Shown: positions 25,987 through 34,912 of the stretch, piece by piece | Numbering within the stretch: the stretch's first letter is position 1 | How the letters are laid out: every line of letters begins with the position of its first letter | Assembly (NCBI GenBank): GCA_902522385.1 | Contig: CABYVK010000003.1 | Span: 33,672 to 97,671 of the forward strand | Length of the DNA stretch: 64,000 nucleotides | Origin: an uncultured Pelagibacteraceae bacterium | GTDB taxonomy: Bacteria; Pseudomonadota; Alphaproteobacteria; Pelagibacterales; Pelagibacteraceae | Reading direction: 5' to 3' | Translations under genes and position numbers: made by a program | The notes under the pieces: model-generated | What the model was told of the DNA's origin: nothing | Seen by the model: only the letters and a program-made list of their open reading frames with translations | Databases searched by the model: none

Positions 25987-27234
25987 TTATCCTAATTTAA
26001 TATTATCAATTCCAACTAATTTATTATAAACCCAGTATATAGCCAACACTCCTACTAATAGCATTGTTCCAAGAGCAGATGCAAAAGCCCAGTCTAGTGA
26101 ACTTTTCATGTGATAAGCTATATTGTTACTAATCAAAGATCCACTTGCTCCACCCACTAAAGCTGGGGTGATATAGTAACCAATTGCTAAAATAAATACC
26201 AGTAAACTTCCTGCGCCAATTCCTGGGATTGTTAATGGAAAATAAATTTTAAAAAATGAAACTAATGGAGTTCCACCTAATGATTTTCCAGCTCTCATTA
26301 AACTTGGAGAGATTGTTTTCATGACACTATAAAGTGGAAGAACCATAAATGGGAGTAAAATTTGTGTCATTGCAACAAATGTACCAATTACATTATACAT
26401 TAATTCTGGCCTGTTATCGTCCGCAGCCCAACCCAACCAAACAATTAAATCATTAATTGGTCCTTGCTGTTGTAGCAATACCATCCAACTTGATGTTCTA
26501 ACTAACAGTGAAGTCCAAAAAGGAAGCAGAACACAAATCATCAACAAATTGCTATATTTCATTGGTAAAGTAGCCAATAAGTGTGCAATTGGATAAGCGA
26601 GAATAAAACAGAAAATTGTAACCCAAAAAGCTACATTTATTGTTCTCAGCCAAAGTGTTTTATAAATACGTCTATCTTCATCTTGTTGAATAATATTTCT
26701 TTTTTCATCAAATTTTAAATCTACCCCCTTTAAATATTTAGCATAAGACCAATTGGGAGCAGTATTTTTTAAAGCAACCAAATATTCAGATTGGCCCCAT
26801 CTTTTGTGAATTTTAATAAACTGTTCTTTATAATTACCCTCTTCAAGTTTATCTATTTTTCTTATTGTTTTTTTTATTAAGCTACTGAAACCTGATTTTT
26901 CATAATTTAATCTTGCTATGATTTTTCCAAAGGTTTTATTCTTTTTTAATAAACTCAGGTCTTCATAAAGTCCTTCATATACAGGTTCATCTGGCAAGTC
27001 TTGTCCGTCCCATTTTTCCATTGCAACAAATGTTTTAGGTAGCATCTTGGTGATCATTCGATCATCAACACTTCTAAATAACATGTCACCAATTGGAAAT
27101 ATGTAAATAATTAAAATAAATAAAAATAATGGAGCAACAAGTAAAAGTGCTTTTAATTTATTTTTACGTTCAGCCTTTTTAAGACTTTCCTCTAAGGGTA
27201 TTCCGTCTGATGATAAAATTTGTTCTTTGCTCAT
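25987..27234 (-). CDS. potB: ABC transporter permease, PotB-type, with long periplasmic insertion
   Basis: 415-residue permease, over 100 residues longer than classical PotB. After the first span (about 29-50) there is a charged hydrophilic stretch to about residue 190 (with KWDGQDLPDEPVYEGLYED, ISRK-type basic patches and a WGQSEYLVAL segment). The remaining spans and the EAA loop LMRAGKSLGGTPLVSFFKIYFPLTIPG then follow. Several alphaproteobacterial PotB homologues carry such an insert. The start codon follows directly on a terminator-like hairpin and a run of eight T, with no Shine-Dalgarno sequence. Confidence 0.85.
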   Translation of the reverse strand: MSKEQILSSDGIPLEESLKKAERKNKLKALLLVAPLFLFILIIYIFPIGDMLFRSVDDRMITKMLPKTFVAMEKWDGQDLPDEPVYEGLYEDLSLLKKNKTFGKIIARLNYEKSGFSSLIKKTIRKIDKLEEGNYKEQFIKIHKRWGQSEYLVALKNTAPNWSYAKYLKGVDLKFDEKRNIIQQDEDRRIYKTLWLRTINVAFWVTIFCFILAYPIAHLLATLPMKYSNLLMICVLLPFWTSLLVRTSSWMVLLQQQGPINDLIVWLGWAADDNRPELMYNVIGTFVAMTQILLPFMVLPLYSVMKTISPSLMRAGKSLGGTPLVSFFKIYFPLTIPGIGAGSLLVFILAIGYYITPALVGGASGSLISNNIAYHMKSSLDWAFASALGTMLLVGVLAIYWVYNKLVGIDNIKLG

Positions 27235-27239
27235 AAAAA

Positions 27240-27266
27240 AAAGGGCAGTTAAATCTAACTGCCCTT
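27240..27266 (-). terminator. Hairpin plus T run between potD and potB (attenuator-like)
   Basis: A 12-bp inverted repeat (AAAGGGCAGTTA / TAACTGCCCTTT) with a 3-base loop; on the minus strand it is followed by eight T running straight into the potB ATG. It would end most transcripts after the binding-protein gene and let a fraction read into the permeases. Confidence 0.75.
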
Positions 27267-27301
27267 TAATATATTATAAAAAACTATTCTATAAAACTAA
27301 A

Positions 27302-28429
27302 TTATAGACCAGCTTTCATTGCTTCCCATTTCTCATTAATCTCATCCTGGTTATCTGCCCAGTAGTCCGGATTCATAAGAATGTGACTTTTTAAGTTAGC
27401 TGGAGCTGTTGGCATATGTGGTACCATGTTTGTTTTACCATCTTTATACCATGGCTCTCCTGCTTCCATAACTGCAATTGAAGACTTTCTCCAAGGTGCG
27501 TAAGCAATGTATTTAGCACTTCCAGCTAGACCTTCTGAACTTGTCATTTCTCTAAGTACTTTCATAGCATCACCATTGGAATAATTTGGACCATCTTTTA
27601 CTAAAGCAAAATATTCATAGTCTAAGATTTGTGCATCCCAAACTTGAACAAGTGGAGTTCCTTCCATTTGCGCGTTAAAGAATCTGCCATTCCAACCGGT
27701 AGCCATAACTACTTCACCATTAGCTAATAGTTCTGGTGGTTGAGCACCAGCATTCCAAAATACACATCCACCATTTGGATCTGTACATAATGCTTTAATT
27801 TTATTTAAAGCTCTGTCAATACCAGCACCTTCCATTTTTCTATAAAGTAAGTCTCCACCAGCTTGTGATCCGCTAGCTTTTACTCCATCAGCAACTAATG
27901 CGATCTCTAAATTAGACATAGCACCTTTATAGATTGCTCTTTTTCCTGGAAATTTTTTAGTATCAAAGAAGTCTTTAATTTTTGTTGGCTTCTTAGAACC
28001 AATTGTTGCATCGTTATAAGCAAAGTTCCAAGAGTACAGAATGTTTCCTACTGCACATTTAGAAGGCATGCTTGTAAAGAAGTCCTGACTTGCAGGTGTT
28101 CCATCTGGAGCAGGTGCAAAGTCTTTGTCAAAATCAAATTCATGGAAAATCCCTTCGTCACATCCAATGATTGTATCTTTTGCATATACATCCATGATGT
28201 CCCAAGTAATTTTTCCAGCTTCTTTTTGAGCTTTAATTTCTGATAATCCACCAGTGTAGTCTACCCAATTAACAGGTATACCTAACTTTTTAGCAGTTGG
28301 ATCACCATAACCCAATTTTTGTGACTCTGTGTAAGCACCACCCCATGACACTACAGTTACTGCGAATGCTGAAGTTGTTACAGAAAGTACAAAAGAAAGA
28401 GCAAGTAATAATTTACTTAATTTTTTCAT
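27302..28429 (-). CDS. potD: Periplasmic solute-binding protein, PotD family
   Basis: 375-residue binding protein with signal peptide MKKLSKLLLALSFVLSVTTSAFA. The mature part begins VTVVSWGGAYTESQK, the typical PotD/PotF first strand, and has YSWNFAYN and VFWNAGAQPPELLANGEVVMATGWNG. It delivers the substrate to PotBC. The presence of agmatinase nearby allows a polyamine; the linked DoeA/EutA-like genes allow ectoine-like or other amidine solutes. It has its own promoter and a good ribosome site (TAGGAGAA). A terminator-like hairpin follows, as expected for a highly expressed binding protein. Confidence 0.85.
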   Translation of the reverse strand: MKKLSKLLLALSFVLSVTTSAFAVTVVSWGGAYTESQKLGYGDPTAKKLGIPVNWVDYTGGLSEIKAQKEAGKITWDIMDVYAKDTIIGCDEGIFHEFDFDKDFAPAPDGTPASQDFFTSMPSKCAVGNILYSWNFAYNDATIGSKKPTKIKDFFDTKKFPGKRAIYKGAMSNLEIALVADGVKASGSQAGGDLLYRKMEGAGIDRALNKIKALCTDPNGGCVFWNAGAQPPELLANGEVVMATGWNGRFFNAQMEGTPLVQVWDAQILDYEYFALVKDGPNYSNGDAMKVLREMTSSEGLAGSAKYIAYAPWRKSSIAVMEAGEPWYKDGKTNMVPHMPTAPANLKSHILMNPDYWADNQDEINEKWEAMKAGL

Positions 28430-28443
28430 TTATTCTCCTATTT

Positions 28444-28455
28444 AACGTTAACGTT
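28444..28455. promoter_or_regulatory. Palindrome AACGTTAACGTT in the potD leader
   Basis: Perfect 12-bp palindrome between the predicted potD -10 box and the start codon. Its CG-centred half-sites resemble LacI/GalR-type operators, but no such regulator is encoded in the window. It may be an operator or a chance AT-rich palindrome. Confidence 0.35.
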
Positions 28456-28473
28456 TTTTTTTTATAAAATGAA

Positions 28474-28502
28474 ATTAAAACAAGATAGGAAAGCTTAGTC
28501 AA
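28474..28502 (-). promoter_or_regulatory. Predicted sigma70-type promoter of potD
   Basis: On the minus strand TTGACT (28502-28497) is followed after 17 bp by TTTAAT (28479-28474). This is the best -35/-10 match I found and it explains separate, higher expression of the binding protein within the potA-D-B-C run. Confidence 0.6.
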
Positions 28503-28554
28503 CAGCTGATTCATGCCATTTTGGGTTGTTTATTTTGGTGTAATTTTTGATTAT

Positions 28555-29640
28555 TTATTTTGGATCTAGAGCGCGACAATCAATACTATTCCAGCCAATA
28601 TTTATTTCTTTTCCTTCTTTGATATCCATTCTATTAGAGCTGTTTGGCACTTTAAGAATAAAGTCTTTATTACCCAATAAATTTACTCTTAATCTAGTAT
28701 GATCGCCATGATAAATGACTTCTTCGATTTTACCTTTATGATTATTGTCCATTGCAGCTTCAGGATCAATAATTGCTCTTTCTGGTCTTAAAGAAACAGT
28801 GGTTTTTTGTCCAATAGTTTTAGCTACAATTGGATTTGCAATTATTTCTATGTTTGAATTTAACTTTACTTTACATTTATCCCCCGAAACATCAGTTACC
28901 TCTCCTGCAAAAGTATTATTCTCACCGATAAACTCAGCAACAAATGAATTTACTGGTCTTTCATATAACTCGTCGGGACTTGAAAGCTGTTGAACTTTAC
29001 CATCATTGAAAACAGCAATTCTATTCGACATTGTTAAAGCTTCAGTTTGATCATGTGTAACGTAAACAACTGTAACACCAATATTTTCATGAATATGTTT
29101 AATTTCGTATTGCATGCTTTCTCTTAAATTTTTATCTAAAGCTCCTAAAGGCTCATCCATAAGAACTAGTTTTGGATCAAATACTAGTGATCTTGCAACA
29201 GCGACTCTTTGTTGTTGTCCCCCTGATAGCTGCATAGGCATCCTAGCTTCAAAACCTTGTAAAGAGACCATTGATAAAGCTTTATCAACTTTTTTATCAG
29301 CTTCATCTTTTGATATTTTCCTTACTCTTAAAGGAAAAGCCAAATTTTCATAAACAGTCATGTGAGGAAACAACGCATAATTTTGAAAAACCATTCCTAT
29401 TCCTCTTTTATGAGGAGGTATGTCAGAAATAACTCTATTATCTAGATATATTTGTCCATTAGTTGGTGTTTCAAAACCAGCCAACATCATCAAACATGTT
29501 GTTTTACCAGAACCAGATGGTCCAAGCATTGTAACAAACTCTCCTTCTTCTATATCAAGATTAAGTCCTTTTACTACTAGTTGTTTGCCATCATAACTCT
29601 TGTCAACATTTTCAAATCTTACAAAGTGATCATTACCCAT
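28555..29640 (-). CDS. potA: ABC transporter ATP-binding protein, PotA-type
   Basis: 361-residue ATPase: Walker A GPSGSGKTT (40-48), Q-loop FQNYALFPHMTV, signature LSGGQQQRVAVAR (138-150), Walker B LVLMDEPLGALD, H-loop VYVTHDQTEAL, and a C-terminal TOBE domain (about 275-355) as in the PotA/FbpC/UgpC class. It energises PotBC. It is the gene furthest upstream in the transporter set, 39 bp after the DoeA-like hydrolase gene, so hydrolase and importer are probably one transcript. Confidence 0.9.
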   Translation of the reverse strand: MGNDHFVRFENVDKSYDGKQLVVKGLNLDIEEGEFVTMLGPSGSGKTTCLMMLAGFETPTNGQIYLDNRVISDIPPHKRGIGMVFQNYALFPHMTVYENLAFPLRVRKISKDEADKKVDKALSMVSLQGFEARMPMQLSGGQQQRVAVARSLVFDPKLVLMDEPLGALDKNLRESMQYEIKHIHENIGVTVVYVTHDQTEALTMSNRIAVFNDGKVQQLSSPDELYERPVNSFVAEFIGENNTFAGEVTDVSGDKCKVKLNSNIEIIANPIVAKTIGQKTTVSLRPERAIIDPEAAMDNNHKGKIEEVIYHGDHTRLRVNLLGNKDFILKVPNSSNRMDIKEGKEINIGWNSIDCRALDPK

Positions 29641-29679
29641 ACTACTTTAAAACATTAGTTAGATTGATAATCAAGTAAT

Positions 29680-30846
29680 TTATTTGATATGTAATTCCTT
29701 ACTCATATTACAAAATAATTCACTTCCATTTTCAGTTACTCTTATAGCCTCTGAGGCCTCTACTCCCCAGTCACCAAATTGCATAACAGCAATCATATGA
29801 AAACAAACGTTTGGTTCTAATATTGTCATATCACCTTTATATATATTTAAAGTATGTTCTCCCCAATCTGGAGGATATCCAATTCCAATTGAATAACCTG
29901 TTCTTGATTTTTTCTCTATTCCATATTTATCTAATATTTTCCAAAAAGCTTGAGCTACATCATCTGCTGTATTTCCAGGTTTGATCGCTCTAATACCTGA
30001 GTTTAAAGCTTCAATAGTTTTATTCATTGTATCTATTTTCAATTGGTCAGGCTTTCCTAGCAGAACTGTTCTAGCCATTGGAGCATGATATCTCTTGTAA
30101 ACACCAGATAATTCAATAATTGTAGCCTCTCCTTCTACAAATTTGTCTTGCGTTGCTGTTAAATGCGATGCCGAGGTTCCTTTTCCAGTTGGGAGTAAAG
30201 TTGCAATGCTAGAATATTCTCCTCCAAATTCCTCTGTACCATAAAATAAAGTCTTTTGAATTTCACCTACTGCATCGCATTGTCTAACTCCTGGATTAAT
30301 AACTTCCATAGCAGTCTTCATTCCTTTTTCTGAAATTTTTGCTGCAGATTTCATAAAACCAATTTCAGCATCTGATTTAATTAATCTTGCCCAATTGACT
30401 AGACGATCACTATCTTTGATTTTTGCATTAGGTAGACCTTGTTTTATTTTTTCATAACAGAATGCAGTGAAATAGTGCGCATCCATTTCAACACCTATAT
30501 TGAGCTTATCCCATTTTCTTTCTTTAATTATTTCAACTAAATAATCATAAGGATGTTTTGGCCATGTATGAATATAATTTTCATCATAAACAATGATATT
30601 TTCGTTTTTTAAGTAAGTTTTTATATAGGCTCCACCCGCGTCTTGTGCTCTAACAAAACATAAAGGTTCGTCTGCATCTAAATGAACAATTACACATTGA
30701 GCATAATAAAAAGACCAAGCATCATAACCTGTTAGGTAATTCATATTGTTAGTGTCATGTGAGATTAAAAGTTCGATGCCTTTTTCTTGCATCATTTTTT
30801 TTACTTTTGTTAATCTTTGATTATATTCTTCTTTTGTGAAAAGCAT
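29680..30846 (-). CDS. M24-family hydrolase resembling ectoine hydrolase DoeA/EutD
   Basis: 388-residue creatinase/prolidase-fold protein. Segments recalled from DoeA of Halomonas are strongly matched: NNMNYLTGYDAWSFYYAQ near the start, then LVNWARLIKSDAEI, GVYKRYHAPMARTVLLGKP, and KSRTGYSIGIGYPPDWGEHT, ending with CNMSKELHIK. DoeA opens the ectoine ring to N-acetyl-diaminobutyrate. Partner evidence is an EutA-like gene overlapping by 1 bp upstream, the eutA/eutD pairing known from ectoine-utilising alphaproteobacteria. DoeB, DoeC or DoeD are not next to it, and the importer is PotABCD-type instead of the known Ehu/Ueh systems. A related cyclic amidine or another C-N substrate is thus possible. 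Confidence 0.7.
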   Translation of the reverse strand: MLFTKEEYNQRLTKVKKMMQEKGIELLISHDTNNMNYLTGYDAWSFYYAQCVIVHLDADEPLCFVRAQDAGGAYIKTYLKNENIIVYDENYIHTWPKHPYDYLVEIIKERKWDKLNIGVEMDAHYFTAFCYEKIKQGLPNAKIKDSDRLVNWARLIKSDAEIGFMKSAAKISEKGMKTAMEVINPGVRQCDAVGEIQKTLFYGTEEFGGEYSSIATLLPTGKGTSASHLTATQDKFVEGEATIIELSGVYKRYHAPMARTVLLGKPDQLKIDTMNKTIEALNSGIRAIKPGNTADDVAQAFWKILDKYGIEKKSRTGYSIGIGYPPDWGEHTLNIYKGDMTILEPNVCFHMIAVMQFGDWGVEASEAIRVTENGSELFCNMSKELHIK

Positions 30847-31592
30847 TAATTTTCTTTAAATAATTTACCAAATCCTTCTACAGAATTATTTTTATTTATC
30901 TTAACGAGCGAATCCCAAATCAAAGCCTGATTGCTAGACAAAACTGTAGTATTTAATTTTTTCTCTAACTTATCAATTATTGGCAACACTGGTAAAGCAG
31001 TGCAAGAAACAAAGAGTGCCTCTGCCCCATTTAAATCTATTTCAGATAACACATTATACAAATAATTCTGATCAACTTTTCCAATATCATAATCAGCTTC
31101 AATATCAAAATAAGAGTTGGATTTAATTTCAAAACCTTCATCTTTAAAATAGTCTAAAACTTCATCGTTAAGTTTTTTACTATAAGGTGTAAACAAACTA
31201 ATTTTATTTATATTTAATTTCTTTAAAGCTTTGATTGTAGCAGTACTTGGAGTTGTCACCTCTGCCATAGGTTTTGCAGCTTTTATTTTTTTCTCAATAG
31301 ATTCATAACCTGCAGCTATTGTTCCGGATGTACAACCATAAACAACACAATCGATATCCTGATCAGGTAGTATATCTTTTGTTACCTCAGTAACTTTGTT
31401 TGACATTTTGATCAAATTTTCTTTTGTTAGAGGGTTATAGCATTCGATACGATTTACAAAGAAATCAACTTCTTTATCTTTAATTACGTTTATAAAATCT
31501 TTCTCAATCATAAAATCGCTTGCAAGCGCAATAAGACCAATTCTTGGATTTGATTTGGTGATAAATTTAGGATCTATTTTTGTTGAATTCAT
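30846..31592 (-). CDS. Asp/Glu racemase-superfamily protein, EutA-like
   Basis: 248-residue protein of the aspartate/glutamate racemase / arylmalonate decarboxylase / maleate isomerase fold. Both catalytic cysteines are there: the first in VVYGCTSGT and the second in FVSCTALPVLPI, followed by SSNQALIWDSL, a typical end. The N-terminal RIGLIALASDFMIEKDF fits the EutA group from ectoine-utilisation operons; no precise reaction is established for EutA. It overlaps the M24 hydrolase gene by one base (TAATG), so it is first in the catabolic/transport operon. Maleate isomerase or a hydantoin-type racemase are alternatives. Confidence 0.7.
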   Translation of the reverse strand: MNSTKIDPKFITKSNPRIGLIALASDFMIEKDFINVIKDKEVDFFVNRIECYNPLTKENLIKMSNKVTEVTKDILPDQDIDCVVYGCTSGTIAAGYESIEKKIKAAKPMAEVTTPSTATIKALKKLNINKISLFTPYSKKLNDEVLDYFKDEGFEIKSNSYFDIEADYDIGKVDQNYLYNVLSEIDLNGAEALFVSCTALPVLPIIDKLEKKLNTTVLSSNQALIWDSLVKINKNNSVEGFGKLFKEN

Positions 31593-31650
31593 ATTTTAAA
31601 AGGTGAATATATCAGAAGTTCTTTAATAATCATTAATATAAAAAATAGGT

Positions 31651-32523
31651 ATGAATATAAAAGATACTTTCGTAGCGTCCTTGGTGCCTATTTTTTTAGG
31701 CTTTGGTTTTGTTATTGCTAAACCTGCATTTGAATCTTTTCCTCCAATTCTTTTAATGGGTATTAGATTTACATTTGCTGCATCATTATTAATTTGGTGG
31801 TTTCCAATTCCAAGAGGATATCTAAAAAGAATTTTTGCTGCGTCATTAGTAGCTAATACATTGCAATATAGTATTACATATTCCGGTTTAGATTTAATTG
31901 ATGCATCTGCAGCAGTCCTTTTGGTTCAAACAGAAGTTCCGTTTGGAGTTATTTTTGCCTACTTCATGCTTAAAGAAAAACCAACGATTAGGGCTTTGAT
32001 TGGTATAGCCATCGCTTTTGTTGGTGTTTATATTTTAACTGGATCTCCTAATTTGGATGGAAAATTTATTGGAATTGGACTTACGATTTTAGGATCTGCT
32101 GTATGGGCCCTTGGTCAAGTTATGGTTAAACCATTAAGTAAAGAAATAAATCCTTTAGCATTAGTTGCTTGGTTAGCATTATTCTCTGGACCAATATTGG
32201 TAATGCTATCTTCAATAATTGATGGAAATACAATTAATTATTTAACAAGTGCAAAATTTGACCATTGGATTATTGCTATTTATATTGGTTTCATCATGCA
32301 ACCAATTACATACGGTTGTTTCTATTATGTTTTAAAAAACAACCCTCTTTATAAAGTGCTTCCTATTGTTACGATGGGTATACCCCCAACAGGTTTACTA
32401 GCTGCTATTTTTCTTTTAGGTGAAAAACCAACTCCAGAATTATTTATAGGTGGAGTTATTATAATATTTGGTGTGATTTTAATTGTATTTACAAAAAACA
32501 AAAAAGAAGAGGAAATAAAATGA
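31651..32523 (+). CDS. EamA/DMT-family transporter
   Basis: 290-residue ten-span membrane protein of two EamA repeats. Telltale features are GIRFTFAASLLIWW early, the repeat-1 end with EVPFGVIFAYFMLKEKPT-type residues and GVYILTGSP, and repeat 2 ending with FLLGEKPTPELFIGGVIIIFGV. Such carriers usually export amino acids or metabolites. It is divergent from the EutA-like gene (58 bp shared promoter region) and overlaps the dehydrogenase gene downstream by 4 bp (ATGA). Confidence 0.85.
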   Translation: MNIKDTFVASLVPIFLGFGFVIAKPAFESFPPILLMGIRFTFAASLLIWWFPIPRGYLKRIFAASLVANTLQYSITYSGLDLIDASAAVLLVQTEVPFGVIFAYFMLKEKPTIRALIGIAIAFVGVYILTGSPNLDGKFIGIGLTILGSAVWALGQVMVKPLSKEINPLALVAWLALFSGPILVMLSSIIDGNTINYLTSAKFDHWIIAIYIGFIMQPITYGCFYYVLKNNPLYKVLPIVTMGIPPTGLLAAIFLLGEKPTPELFIGGVIIIFGVILIVFTKNKKEEEIK

Positions 32524-33461
32524 AAATTGGATTTATCGGTTTAGGCAATGTTGGAGGGAAACTTGCTGGAAGTTTGTTAAGAAATAACTTTGATCTCACA
32601 GTGAGAGACATAGATGAAAATTTAACAAATACTTTAAAAGACTTAGGTGCTAAAGTTTCAAAGTCACCAAAAGAATTAGCTGAACAATCCGATTTAATCA
32701 TTACCTCTCTTCCTTCCCCTGAGGTTTCTGCAGAAGTTATGGAAAGTGAAGATGGAATTCTAAATGGTTTATCAGAAAATAAAATTTGGCTAGAAATGAG
32801 CACTACAGATGAAAATGAAGTTAAAAGACTTGGTAAAGAAGTAATAGAAAAAAAAGCTATCCCTTTGGATGGACCTGTGAGTGGTGGATGTCATAGAGCA
32901 GCAACAGGTAATATTTCTATATTCGTTGGTGGAGAAAGAAAAGCATTTGAAAAAATTTTACCTGCATTAACTGTTATGGGAAGAAAAATATTGCACACTG
33001 GTGAGCTTGGTACAGCAAGTGTATTAAAAGTAATTACAAATTATCTAGCATCTGCACATTTAGTTGCATTAGGTGAGGCTTGGACTGTAGCAAAAAAATC
33101 TAATTTAGATTTAGCAAAAACTTATAAAGGGATTGCTATTTCCTCTGGTAATTCATTTGTGCATGAAACTGAAAGCCAGGTTATATTAAATGGATCTTAT
33201 AATATAAATTTTACAATGGATTTGGTTTTAAAAGACACAAGTCTATTTGATAATCTTGCAAAAAAACTAAATGCTCCTTTAGAAATTTCTCCACAAATAG
33301 TTGAAATTTTCAAAGATGGTCAAAAAAAATATGGTTCTAGAGCTTGGTCATCAATGATTGTGAAAAGGATGGAAGATTTAAATAATATTAATTTTAGAGC
33401 TAACGGTTTTCCTGATGAGTTGGTAGATAGTGAACCTGAGGAAAAAGGATATGAAATTTAA
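32520..33461 (+). CDS. 3-hydroxyisobutyrate dehydrogenase-family oxidoreductase
   Basis: 313-residue beta-hydroxyacid dehydrogenase. The NAD(P) site is MKIGFIGLGNVGGKLAG, the substrate signature GPVSGGCHRAATGNISIFVGG lies near 123, and the catalytic lysine is in GTASVLKVITNYLASAH. The family includes 3-hydroxyisobutyrate, tartronate semialdehyde and gamma-hydroxybutyrate dehydrogenases. The next gene is an aldehyde dehydrogenase 20 bp on, so the pair would convert hydroxyl to aldehyde to acid. The gene is translationally coupled to EamA upstream. The exact substrate is not readable. Confidence 0.83.
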   Translation: MKIGFIGLGNVGGKLAGSLLRNNFDLTVRDIDENLTNTLKDLGAKVSKSPKELAEQSDLIITSLPSPEVSAEVMESEDGILNGLSENKIWLEMSTTDENEVKRLGKEVIEKKAIPLDGPVSGGCHRAATGNISIFVGGERKAFEKILPALTVMGRKILHTGELGTASVLKVITNYLASAHLVALGEAWTVAKKSNLDLAKTYKGIAISSGNSFVHETESQVILNGSYNINFTMDLVLKDTSLFDNLAKKLNAPLEISPQIVEIFKDGQKKYGSRAWSSMIVKRMEDLNNINFRANGFPDELVDSEPEEKGYEI

Positions 33462-33481
33462 TTAATGTGTTAAGATAAAAA

Positions 33482-34912
33482 ATGTTAGATAAAAGAAAAT
33501 TTTACATAAATGGTCAGTGGGTTGATCCAATTAAAAAAAATGATTTTGACGTAATTAATCCATGCAATGAAGATCCGTTTGCTGTTATTTCTTTAGGTTC
33601 AAAAGAGGACACAGATTTAGCTGTCAAATCAGCAAAAAATGCCTTTAATACTTGGAAAGAAACTAGCAAGGAAGAAAGGCTCAGTTTACTTGAAAATTTA
33701 TCATCAGTTTATAAAAAAAGATTTAATGAAATGGCTGAGGCTATTTCTCTTGAAATGGGTGCACCAATTGATTGGGCAACAGATGTTCAAACAGCTTCAG
33801 GGAAAAATCATTTAGATGATTTTATTCTAAGATTAAAAAATTTTAAATTTGATGAACACTTTGATAATAAATCAAATAATCATATCTATTATGAGCCAAT
33901 TGGAGTTTGTGGATTAATCACACCGTGGAATTGGCCAATTAATCAAATTGCTTTAAAAGTCGTTCCTGCATTCGCAACTGGATGTACAATGATTTTAAAA
34001 CCATCAGAAATCGCTCCTATTTCTGGAATGCTATTTGCAGAAATGATTGATGAAGCAGGTTTTCCAAAAGGTGTATTTAATTTGGTAAATGGAGACGGTG
34101 CAGGAGTGGGAACCTACATTTCAAGCCACCCTGATATTGATATGGTTTCTTTCACAGGTTCAACAAGAGCAGGAAGATTAATTTCAAAAAATGCTGCTGA
34201 AACAATTAAAAGAGTTTGTCTTGAATTAGGTGGAAAAGGTGGAAATATTGTTTTTGCTGATAGTTATAAAGATGCAGTAAGAGACGGTATTAGAAATGTA
34301 ATGAGCAATTCTGGTCAATCTTGTGATGCACCAACAAGGATGCTTGTTGAAAAATTAATTTACGAAAGAGCTGTTAAAGAAGCTGTTGATGAAGCAAACA
34401 AAATTAAAGTAGATCAATCTTCAAAAAAGGGAGATCATATAGGACCAGTAATTTCTAAAATTCAATATGATAAAATTATAAATCTTATTGAAAGTGGAAT
34501 TTCTGAAGGCGCAACTCTTGCAGCAGGTGGACCTGAGTTACCAAACGGTTTGAACAAAGGGTACTTCATCAAACCAACTATATTTACAGATGTAACTAAT
34601 GAAATGAGAATTGCTAAAGAAGAAATTTTTGGACCTGTATTATCTATAATTCCATTTGAGACCGAAGATGAGGCAGTCAATATTGTAAATGATACTTCTT
34701 ATGGTCTTGGAAATTATTTGCAAACTGAAGACCGAGAAAAAGCACACAGAGTTGCTAAAAAATTAAGATCTGGATGTGTTTACATAAATGGAAATGGAGC
34801 AGATGTCGGAACTCCATTTGGTGGTTACAGACAATCAGGTAATGGGAGAGAAGGAGGTGTTTGGGGCCTTGAGGAATATCTTGAAGTAAAGAATGTTACT
34901 GGTTGGATTTAA
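33482..34912 (+). CDS. NAD(P)-dependent aldehyde dehydrogenase (paralogue of the 19023 gene)
   Basis: 476-residue ALDH with N150 (TPWNWP), E248 (CLELGGKG) and C281 (NSGQSCDAP), plus EIFGPVLSI and PFGGYRQSG. It resembles the enzyme at 19023 over its whole length. Because it sits beside a gamma-butyrobetaine-hydroxylase-like gene on the other strand, trimethylaminobutyraldehyde is one conceivable substrate; a semialdehyde from the adjacent dehydrogenase is another. Its 3' end overlaps the convergent oxygenase gene by 17 bp. Confidence 0.88.
   Translation: MLDKRKFYINGQWVDPIKKNDFDVINPCNEDPFAVISLGSKEDTDLAVKSAKNAFNTWKETSKEERLSLLENLSSVYKKRFNEMAEAISLEMGAPIDWATDVQTASGKNHLDDFILRLKNFKFDEHFDNKSNNHIYYEPIGVCGLITPWNWPINQIALKVVPAFATGCTMILKPSEIAPISGMLFAEMIDEAGFPKGVFNLVNGDGAGVGTYISSHPDIDMVSFTGSTRAGRLISKNAAETIKRVCLELGGKGGNIVFADSYKDAVRDGIRNVMSNSGQSCDAPTRMLVEKLIYERAVKEAVDEANKIKVDQSSKKGDHIGPVISKIQYDKIINLIESGISEGATLAAGGPELPNGLNKGYFIKPTIFTDVTNEMRIAKEEIFGPVLSIIPFETEDEAVNIVNDTSYGLGNYLQTEDREKAHRVAKKLRSGCVYINGNGADVGTPFGGYRQSGNGREGGVWGLEEYLEVKNVTGWI

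Noticed and set aside
32489..32803. 104-codon minus-strand frame over the dehydrogenase gene start
   Set aside because: Overlaps the well-supported EamA and 3-hydroxyisobutyrate-dehydrogenase-like genes, which explain all coding signal.
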